Shown here piece by piece: positions 58,002-64,000 of a stretch of 64,000 nt of DNA. Both the position numbers and the translations under genes were made by a program. The DNA is from SUG2458 sp963651465 (GTDB lineage Bacteria > Bacillota_I > Bacilli_A > RFN20 > CAG-826), in NCBI GenBank assembly GCA_963651465.1, contig CAVJPS010000017.1, forward strand, positions 8,760 through 72,759, written 5' to 3'. Position 1 is the stretch's first letter. Each line of letters starts with the position of its first letter. The notes under the pieces are model-generated. The model was not told the origin of the DNA, did not search any database, and saw only the letters and a list, made by a program, of their open reading frames with translations.

Positions 58002-58030
58002 ATTATAACTTTATAAGTTATATATTTCAA
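58002..58030 (-). promoter_or_regulatory. Promoter of the ABC-nuclease operon with internal operator-like repeat
   Basis: The - strand has TTGAAA, a 17-base spacer and a perfect TATAAT. An 8-3-8 inverted repeat TATAACTT-ATA-AAGTTATA (58004-58022) fills the spacer and overlaps the -10. A repressor there would block transcription. Confidence 0.75.
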
Positions 58031-58038
58031 GCAGTTGA

Positions 58039-58054
58039 ATGAAAACCCTTACAT
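58039..58054. promoter_or_regulatory. cre-like site upstream of the ABC-nuclease promoter
   Basis: ATGAAAACCCTTACAT fits the CcpA cre pattern WTGNAANCGNWWNCAW at all fixed positions but one (C for G in the centre). It lies just upstream of the -35. CcpA itself is not in the window. Confidence 0.3.
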
Positions 58055-58121
58055 TACAAAAATAATCCACAAATCTTTATAATTTCCAATAATCATTCGG
58101 AGTGCTTATCTCCTATTAACA

Positions 58122-58143
58122 AGCAATTTTCCACAAAATTGCT
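58122..58143. repeat. Hairpin behind the RDD gene
   Basis: AGCAATTTT and AAAATTGCT form a 9-bp stem with a four-base loop, 12 bases after the RDD stop. No clean T run follows, so termination is uncertain. Confidence 0.45.
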
Positions 58144-58155
58144 GATTAACCAATG

Positions 58156-59229
58156 TTAGTCTTCGTCCTTTGGTTCCTTTTCGTGAGGGTTAACAAAGTG
58201 AAGTTCTTTATAGTGTTTACTATAAGTGCCATCAACATCTTCTTCAATAGCATTACTCTTTAAGTAATCATCTGCGTCTTTATATAATTTTCCTTTATTT
58301 AAATCTACACATATAGTTGCTGATAAATAATCATGGAACGATGTGTGTTCTTTTGAGAAAATCATAAATGTTAATGATAAGAAAGTAGGAATGGTAAACA
58401 ATATAACCGAGAAAACAATTTCAGCTAAGAAGAAAACCACAAATCTAATAAGTACTTGTGTTCTTTTAGCTCTAAAACCTTGACCACGGCTTGCTACACC
58501 AATACGTAATAACATTTGTCCTAAAGTATTACGGTTAGGTAAACAAAGTGGCAAAATCAAGAAATATATAAGTAAAGGTATAAACGTAGATATACCTAAA
58601 GTAATAAACTCATTTAAAGTATATTTTAAAACCGAGTTCATAGTAGTAACATCTTTTTCATGTAAAGTTGTTTTTGCTACAGTATAAAAATTAGACATAA
58701 AAGTATACATGTCACTTTCATTATATTCGCTAACTGGAGAATAAGTAAATGTGCCTTCACCAATATTACCAGCAGTATTAAATAATAAAACGTTAGATGA
58801 AATTGCAGTATAATATTCACTAATATCAATTAACGTATTGCCTTCATCGTCAGTTGCAGCAAAATCAGTATAAAAACTTGTAAAAGCAGGATCAAAATAA
58901 TCAAAAGCTTTTACAGAAGTTTCTTCACTTTCGTTAAGTGATTCATACATCGAAGTTAATTCATAAAGAACGCCATTACTATCTTGAACATAAAGATGAC
59001 TTTCTTTTAAACGAGTAACATAATTAGCAGTATATTGGTCAACATCAAAAACAGCCTTCGCAATTGGAAGCGTAATTAATGATTGAGTTAAAACAGTTGT
59101 TGCTATAACAAGGACAGTATCAAAAACGAAAGCAAGAACTCTCTTACCTACACCCGCTTGATGTACAGTAATTGTTTGTTTATTTTCTTCACTGCTTTCT
59201 TTGTTTTGACTTAGATTTAAGGTTTGCAT
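58156..59229 (-). CDS. RDD family membrane protein
   Basis: The 357-residue protein opens with a polar tail, then the RDD-type GVGKRVLAFVFDTVLV helix, a large hydrophilic outside loop (about 65-185), further helices, and a second RDD-like block RNTLGQMLLRIGV...QVLIRFVVFF. The loop is longer than in most RDD proteins. Function in this family is mostly unknown; some are sodium/proton or small-molecule transporters. AAAGGATGGGAA lies before the ATG. It stands alone between tuf and the ABC-nuclease operon, on the same strand. Confidence 0.8.
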   Translation of the reverse strand: MQTLNLSQNKESSEENKQTITVHQAGVGKRVLAFVFDTVLVIATTVLTQSLITLPIAKAVFDVDQYTANYVTRLKESHLYVQDSNGVLYELTSMYESLNESEETSVKAFDYFDPAFTSFYTDFAATDDEGNTLIDISEYYTAISSNVLLFNTAGNIGEGTFTYSPVSEYNESDMYTFMSNFYTVAKTTLHEKDVTTMNSVLKYTLNEFITLGISTFIPLLIYFLILPLCLPNRNTLGQMLLRIGVASRGQGFRAKRTQVLIRFVVFFLAEIVFSVILFTIPTFLSLTFMIFSKEHTSFHDYLSATICVDLNKGKLYKDADDYLKSNAIEEDVDGTYSKHYKELHFVNPHEKEPKDED

Positions 59230-59259
59230 AAAATATTCCCATCCTTTTACACTATTTTA

Positions 59260-59288
59260 ATATTACCAATATTCATTAATTATGTAAA
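59260..59288 (-). promoter_or_regulatory. Candidate promoter of the RDD gene
   Basis: The - strand has TTTACA, 17 bases and TAATAT, about 30 bases before the start codon. The remaining sequence up to the tuf terminator holds only one inverted repeat. Confidence 0.5.
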
Positions 59289-59388
59289 GCAATAATACAC
59301 GAACAAAACTTACTTTCTTTTTAATTTTATTCAATTATTAAGACAATTACATACTTGCTTTTTGTCGTTTTAATGAAAATATGTTTTC

Positions 59389-59405
59389 TTTCGATTTTAT
59401 CGAAA
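59389..59405. repeat. Inverted repeat between tuf and the RDD gene
   Basis: TTTCGAT-TTT-ATCGAAA is a perfect 7-3-7 repeat, about 100 bases upstream of the RDD promoter. It may be an operator or a leftover; no role is shown. Confidence 0.35.
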
Positions 59406-59424
59406 TAAAATGTCCAAAATATTA

Positions 59425-59453
59425 ATAAAAAAAGGCCGTATAAATACGACCTT
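59425..59453 (-). terminator. Terminator after tuf
   Basis: The - strand has a 9-bp stem AAGGTCGTA / TACGGCCTT (one G-U) with a four-base loop and TTTTTTT, about ten bases after the tuf stop. Confidence 0.9.
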
Positions 59454-59462
59454 AATTTACAA

Positions 59463-60647
59463 TTACTTAACGATTTCTGTAACTGTACCAGCACCAACAG
59501 TACGGCCACCTTCACGAATTGAGAATTTTGTACCTTTTTCAATTGCGACTGGGTGGATTAATTCGACTGTCATAGTGACGTTGTCACCTGGCATAACGAC
59601 TTCTACATCTTCAGGTAATGTAATAACACCTGTGATGTCTGTTGTACGGAAATAGAATTGTGGACGGTAGTTAGAACGGAATGATGTATGACGACCGCCT
59701 TCTTCTTTTGTTAATACGTAAACAGAAGCTGTGAATTTTGTATGTGGAGTAACTGAACCTGGTTTTGCTAAGACTTGGCCACGAACGACTTCATCACGGT
59801 TAACGCCTCTTAATAAGATACCAGCGTTATCGCCTGATTCAGCATAATCAAGTGATTTACGGAACATTTCGATACCTGTAACAACAGATTTCTTTGTGTC
59901 TTTAATACCGACGATTTCAACTTCATCACCTAAGTTTAATCTACCACGTTCTACTCTACCTGTAACGACTGTACCACGACCTGAAATTGTCATGACATCT
60001 TCGATTGGGAGTAAGAATGGTTTATCTGTATCACGTTCTGGAGCAGGAACATAGCTATCAACAGCATCCATTAAAGCTAAGATTTGTTTCTTTGCTTCTG
60101 GGTCGCCGTCTAAAGCATTACGTGCTGAACCACGGATTACAGGTACATCATCACCTGGGAAACCATATGATGATAATAAATCACGGACATCCATTTCGAC
60201 TAAGTCGATTAATTCTGGATCGTCAACTAAATCACATTTGTTTAAGAAAACAACAATGTATGGAACACCAACTTGACGAGCAAGTAAGATGTGTTCACGA
60301 GTTTGAGGCATAACACCATCAGTAGCTGCAACGACTAAGATTGCACCATCCATTTGAGCTGCACCAGTGATCATGTTCTTGACATAGTCAGCGTGTCCTG
60401 GACAGTCAACGTGTGCGTAGTGACGAGTTGCTGTTTGGTATTCGATGTGAGCTGTGTTAATAGTAATACCACGAGCTTTTTCTTCTGGAGCAGAGTCGAT
60501 TTGGTCATAAGCTTTAGCTTGTGCGCCACCTTGTTCTGCTAAAACAGTTGTAATAGCTGCTGTTAATGTTGTCTTACCGTGGTCAACGTGACCAATTGTA
60601 CCAATATTAACATGAACTTTACTTCTATCAAATTTTTCTTTTGCCAT
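59463..60647 (-). CDS. tuf: Elongation factor Tu
   Basis: EF-Tu carries aminoacyl-tRNA to the ribosome. The 394-residue protein is complete: G1 GHVDHGKTT near 19, switch I with RGITINTAH, DCPGHADYVKNM, NKCDLVDD, GSARNALDG, and domain 2/3 with GRVERG and FRSNYRPQFYFRTTDITG. AAGGAGG is 10 bases before the ATG. It closes the str operon and may also use its own promoter. Confidence 0.98.
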   Translation of the reverse strand: MAKEKFDRSKVHVNIGTIGHVDHGKTTLTAAITTVLAEQGGAQAKAYDQIDSAPEEKARGITINTAHIEYQTATRHYAHVDCPGHADYVKNMITGAAQMDGAILVVAATDGVMPQTREHILLARQVGVPYIVVFLNKCDLVDDPELIDLVEMDVRDLLSSYGFPGDDVPVIRGSARNALDGDPEAKKQILALMDAVDSYVPAPERDTDKPFLLPIEDVMTISGRGTVVTGRVERGRLNLGDEVEIVGIKDTKKSVVTGIEMFRKSLDYAESGDNAGILLRGVNRDEVVRGQVLAKPGSVTPHTKFTASVYVLTKEEGGRHTSFRSNYRPQFYFRTTDITGVITLPEDVEVVMPGDNVTMTVELIHPVAIEKGTKFSIREGGRTVGAGTVTEIVK

Positions 60648-60690
60648 GTTTGAATTTCCTCCTTATTTAAATTAATTCATACGAATTCAG

Positions 60691-60717
60691 TTTATAGCAA
60701 ATTTTATTTAAAATCAA
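60691..60717 (-). promoter_or_regulatory. Candidate internal promoter of tuf
   Basis: In the 90-base fusA-tuf gap the - strand has TATAAA with TTGATT about 15 bases upstream. Spacing is short, so strength is uncertain. Confidence 0.45.
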
Positions 60718-60737
60718 TACAACAGTATTAATTTAAA

Positions 60738-62816
60738 TTAACGATTACTCATTCCTGACTTTTTAATAATCTCTTCAGCAATGAATCTTGGGCATTCACC
60801 AAAGTGATCAAATGACATAGAATAGTTGCCACGGCCTTGTGTGAATGAACGTAAGTCTGTAACGTAACCGAACATTTCTGATAATGGTACGAAACAATCG
60901 ACGATCTTAGCATTACCACGTTGTGATTCGCCTCTTAATTCGCCACGACGTTTCATAATATCACCAACGACATCACCATAATATTGTTCTGGAACAGTAA
61001 CTTCAACCTTCATAATAGGTTCAAGAATAACTGGGCTACATTTCTTAGCAGCTTCTTTTAAAGCCATAGAAGCAGCAATCTTATAAGCAGCTTCTGAAGA
61101 GTCGACATCGTGGTAAGAACCATCGAATAATGTTGCTTTAACATCAACGACTGGGTAACCAGCGACAAGACCTCTTTCAAGAGCATCTTTTAAGCCTTCG
61201 CCTGTAGGTTTAATGTATTCACGTGGAACACTACCACCGACGATAGCATCAACGAATTCAAATCCTTTACCTGGGTTAGGTTCAAATTTGATCCAAACGT
61301 GACCATATTGACCACGACCACCAGATTGTTTAATGTATTTACCTTCACAGTCAGCAGTTGCACGGATTGTTTCACGGTAACCAACTTGTGGAGCACCAAC
61401 GTTACATTGGACATTAAATTCACGGCGTAATCTATCAACGACGATATCTAAGTGTAATTCACCGACACCAGCGATAATTGTTTGGCCTGTTTCGTTATTT
61501 GTATAGACCTTTAATGTTGGGTCTTCTTCTGCTAATTTAACTAAACCAGCAGTCATTTTTTCTTGGTCAGCTTTTGATTTTGGTTCAATAGCTTGTTCAA
61601 TAACTGGTTCTGGGAATTCCATCTTTTCAAGAATGATTGGGTGGTTTTCATCACATAATGTGTCACCAGTAGTTGTGTTCTTTAAACCGATAGCAGCTGC
61701 AATATCGCCTGATGGGATATCATCAGCTTCTTCACGTTTATTTGAGTGCATGTAAACTAAACGAGCAAATCTTTCTTTAACACCTTTTGTTGAGTTAAGA
61801 ACATAAGAACCTGATTTAGCTGTACCTCTATAAACACGGATATAAGCTAAACGACCAATGAATGGGTCAGTAGCAATTTTGAATGCTAAAGCTGCAAGTG
61901 GAGCATTATCGTCTGGGATACATTCTTCTTCTGTACCATCTTCTAATGTACCAGTAGCAGGTTTGATATCTAATGGTGAAGGTAAGTAATCTACAACACC
62001 ATCAAGTAATAATTGAACACCTTTGTTTTTGTAAGCTGAACCAGCGAAAACTGGGAAGAATTCACCAGAAATTGTAGCTTTACGAATGACTTCTTTAGTT
62101 TTTTCAACTGAAGGTTCTTCACCCATTAAGACAGTTTCCATGATTTCATCATCAAAGTTAGCTAATTTTTCAAATAAGATTGATCTTAATTCAGCAACTT
62201 TAGCTTTGTATTCTTCTGGAATAGCAATTTCGATTGGGTGTTCACCCTTAGTATCATCGTATTCCCAACCTTTTTGTTCGATAATATCAATGACACCTTT
62301 TAATGTAGATTCAATACCAATTGGGTATTGGACAGCAGCAGCATTAGCTTCTAATCTGTCATATAATGATTTAACTGACATATCAAAGTCAGCACCGATA
62401 GCGTCTAATTTGTTAACAAAGACAATACGTGGAACACCATATTTTGTACCTTGTCTCCAAACAGTTTCAGTTTGAGGTTCAACACCTGATTTACCATCAA
62501 GAACAGTAACAGCACCGTCTAATACACGGAGTGAACGTTCAACTTCAACAGTGAAGTCGACGTGTCCTGGAGTGTCGATGATATTGATACGGTGGCCTTT
62601 CCATTCAGCTGTAGTAGCAGCAGAAGTAATTGTAATACCTCTTTCTTGCTCTTGAGCCATCCAGTCCATTGTAGCAGCACCATCGTGTGTTTCACCGATT
62701 TTATAAATCTTACCTGTGTAGTATAAGATTCTTTCTGTAGTTGTTGTTTTACCAGCATCGATGTGAGCCATGATACCGATATTACGTGTTTCGTGTAAAT
62801 CGAATTTACGAGCCAT
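60738..62816 (-). CDS. fusA: Elongation factor G
   Basis: EF-G drives translocation and, with RRF, ribosome recycling. The 692-residue protein has G1 AHIDAGKTTTTERIL near 17, RGITITSAATT, DTPGHVDF, NKLDAIGAD, and domain IV GGRGQYGHVWIKFEPN. Length is normal. AAGGAG is 8 bases before the ATG; it follows rpsG by 20 bases. Confidence 0.98.
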   Translation of the reverse strand: MARKFDLHETRNIGIMAHIDAGKTTTTERILYYTGKIYKIGETHDGAATMDWMAQEQERGITITSAATTAEWKGHRINIIDTPGHVDFTVEVERSLRVLDGAVTVLDGKSGVEPQTETVWRQGTKYGVPRIVFVNKLDAIGADFDMSVKSLYDRLEANAAAVQYPIGIESTLKGVIDIIEQKGWEYDDTKGEHPIEIAIPEEYKAKVAELRSILFEKLANFDDEIMETVLMGEEPSVEKTKEVIRKATISGEFFPVFAGSAYKNKGVQLLLDGVVDYLPSPLDIKPATGTLEDGTEEECIPDDNAPLAALAFKIATDPFIGRLAYIRVYRGTAKSGSYVLNSTKGVKERFARLVYMHSNKREEADDIPSGDIAAAIGLKNTTTGDTLCDENHPIILEKMEFPEPVIEQAIEPKSKADQEKMTAGLVKLAEEDPTLKVYTNNETGQTIIAGVGELHLDIVVDRLRREFNVQCNVGAPQVGYRETIRATADCEGKYIKQSGGRGQYGHVWIKFEPNPGKGFEFVDAIVGGSVPREYIKPTGEGLKDALERGLVAGYPVVDVKATLFDGSYHDVDSSEAAYKIAASMALKEAAKKCSPVILEPIMKVEVTVPEQYYGDVVGDIMKRRGELRGESQRGNAKIVDCFVPLSEMFGYVTDLRSFTQGRGNYSMSFDHFGECPRFIAEEIIKKSGMSNR

Positions 62817-62836
62817 ATTCTAATCTCCTTTTCCGA

Positions 62837-63307
62837 TTACCAACGGTAATGTGCATAAGCTTTATTAGCTTCTGCCATTCTGTGAGTATCTTCACGTTTC
62901 TTAACTGATGCACCAGTGCCATTTGCAGCATCGATGATTTCATTAGCTAATTTATCTTCCATTGTCTTTTCATTTCTTAAACGTGAATAGTTGACTAACC
63001 AACGAAGACCTAATGTAACTTTTCTATCTGGAGAAACTTCGATTGGGACTTGGTAGTTAGCAGCACCGATACGACGAGTTTTTAATTCGTGTTCAGGCAT
63101 AATGTTGTTGATTGCAGTAGCAAATACATCCATTGCAGCTTTTCCTGTTTTAGCTTCAATTTTATTAAATGCGTTATATAAGATAGTTTGAGCAGTACCT
63201 CTCTTACCATCAATCATAATTCTGTTAATTAAACGTGTTACTAATTTTGAATTGTAAATTGGATCTGGTAACACATCGCGCTTTGTTACGCTTCCTTTAC
63301 GTGGCAT
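62837..63307 (-). CDS. rpsG: Ribosomal protein S7
   Basis: S7 starts 30S head assembly. The 156-residue protein is full length with MPRKGSVTKRDVLPDPIY, LINRIMIDGKRGTAQTILY, RRIGAANYQVPIEV and KREDTHRMAEANKAYAHYRW. AGGAGG lies eight bases before the ATG. It follows rpsL by 72 bases. Confidence 0.98.
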   Translation of the reverse strand: MPRKGSVTKRDVLPDPIYNSKLVTRLINRIMIDGKRGTAQTILYNAFNKIEAKTGKAAMDVFATAINNIMPEHELKTRRIGAANYQVPIEVSPDRKVTLGLRWLVNYSRLRNEKTMEDKLANEIIDAANGTGASVKKREDTHRMAEANKAYAHYRW

Positions 63308-63379
63308 ATAATTTCCTCCTTTCTTATTGTGAAAAATATACTTCCGTATTTGAAATTTGTTTTTTTTATTTTTTAAGAA

Positions 63380-63799
63380 TTACTTAGCAGCTTTTGGTCT
63401 CTTTGTACCGTATTGTGAACGTCCTTGTCTACGTTTTTCAATACCAGCACAGTCCAATGTACCACGAATAATGTGATAACGAACACCAGGTAAATCTTTA
63501 ACACGGCCGCCACGAATCATGACAGTTGAGTGTTCTTGTAAGTTATGACCTTCACCACCGATATAAGCTGTAACTTCGTAACCATTTGTTAAACGTACAC
63601 GAGCATACTTACGTAAAGCAGAGTTAGGCTTTTTAGGTGTCATTGTACCAACACGAGTGCAAACACCACGCTTTTGAGCAGCATTTTGATCTGTCTCTTT
63701 CTTTGTTAAAGAGTTAAATCTCTTGTTTAAAGCAGGTGATTTTGACTTAAATTCTGGAGTAGTACGTCCATTACGTACTAATTGGTTAATAGTTGGCAT
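63380..63799 (-). CDS. rpsL: Ribosomal protein S12
   Basis: S12 is at the decoding centre. The 139-residue protein has TPKKPNSALRKYARVRLTNG, AYIGGEGHNLQEHS and GRVKDLPGVRYH; the lysines that are changed in streptomycin resistance are wild type. The ATG (MPTINQLVRNGR) is 7 bases after GGAGG; a TTG six codons earlier is part of the leader. First gene of the str operon. Confidence 0.98.
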   Translation of the reverse strand: MPTINQLVRNGRTTPEFKSKSPALNKRFNSLTKKETDQNAAQKRGVCTRVGTMTPKKPNSALRKYARVRLTNGYEVTAYIGGEGHNLQEHSTVMIRGGRVKDLPGVRYHIIRGTLDCAGIEKRRQGRSQYGTKRPKAAK

Positions 63800-63925
63800 T
63801 TTATTTCCTCCTTTCAAGAAAATATAATATTAACAAATGCATTTAAACACACAATACCCGGTGTGTCGACTTTTAGCCATTAAAAACGACCCAACGGGTC
63901 ATAAACATCGAATAAGTGCAAACGC
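63800..63925 (-). promoter_or_regulatory. rpsL leader with attenuator-like hairpins
   Basis: The leader of about 125 bases holds hairpin GACCC-GTT-GGGTC followed by GTTTTT (63882-63900), which resembles a small terminator. Further downstream a 6-bp hairpin ACACAC / GTGTGT (63847-63866) carries CGGGT in its loop. That loop can pair with ACCCG of the first hairpin. The two pairings exclude each other or form a pseudoknot. Confidence 0.55.
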
Positions 63926-63931
63926 AGTGAT

Positions 63932-63960
63932 ATTTTACTAAGTAAAAAGATATTTGTCAA
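63932..63960 (-). promoter_or_regulatory. Promoter of the str operon
   Basis: The - strand has a perfect TTGACA, 17 bases and TAAAAT. The remaining window end shows nothing further. Confidence 0.85.
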
Positions 63961-64000
63961 TAGATTTTTTTTACTTATTTTTAGTTGGTATATATCAATC

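Noticed and set aside
58122..58143. Terminator of the RDD gene
   Set aside because: The hairpin is good but lacks a T run on the - strand; kept only as a repeat.

Overview
The window is an AT-rich chromosomal segment from a low-GC Gram-positive bacterium. The long ribosomal, replication and secretion genes, the order of the blocks, strong AAGGAGG ribosome binding sites matching a CCTCCTTTCT 16S 3' end, and PolC all point to Bacilli in the wide sense. The best guess is an anaerobic Erysipelotrichales/RF39/Acholeplasma-like lineage. UGA is a stop codon here (rseP, dxr and ylxM all end in TGA inside ATGA-type or short overlaps), so this is not a code-4 Mycoplasma. Pyruvate:ferredoxin oxidoreductase indicates fermentative anaerobic metabolism, and DXP reductoisomerase indicates MEP isoprenoid synthesis. 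Only rpsP-khpA-rimM-trmD lies on the + strand; everything else is on the - strand. No transposase, phage or CRISPR feature was seen.

Layout in map order. 1-2.2 kb: DUF2188 protein, membrane-anchored hydrolase, GNAT acetyltransferase. 2.2-13.4 kb: polC, rseP, dxr, cdsA, frr, pyrH, tsf, rpsB (transcribed from rpsB downwards, broken by two terminators). 13.4-20.7 kb: xerC, trmFO, topA, dprA, rnhB, rbgA, rplS. 20.9-22.4 kb: an NCS2 purine permease. 22.5-24.4 kb: rpsP-khpA-rimM-trmD, flipped relative to its neighbours. 24.4-30.8 kb: ffh, ylxM, ftsY, rnc, plsX, fakA, asp23. This is the Bacillus-type order with several usual members absent. 31-36.1 kb: a complete 16S-23S-5S rRNA operon with tandem promoters and processing stems, without tRNAs in the spacers. 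36.2-45.5 kb: tpiA, pgk, a small XRE regulator, whiA, trxB, a HAD phosphatase, an enlarged lgt and uvrA. 45.6-50.3 kb: nifJ-type PFOR, galU and tRNA-Lys(CUU).

50.4-58 kb is the most accessory part: one apparent operon running ATPase, two permeases, solute-binding lipoprotein, staphylococcal-nuclease-type lipoprotein, Ig/OB-fold lipoprotein, and then a terminator. It has its own strong promoter with an operator-like palindrome between -35 and -10. I read it as a candidate surface system that cuts extracellular nucleic acid and imports products; the substrate is inferred, not shown. The purine permease at 21-22 kb could serve the same nutritional strategy. 58-64 kb holds an RDD membrane protein and the str operon rpsL-rpsG-fusA-tuf, preceded by a structured leader that looks like an attenuator.

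Many start sites were moved from the longest possible reading frame to the codon that follows a well-placed Shine-Dalgarno sequence; each case is stated in the entry.
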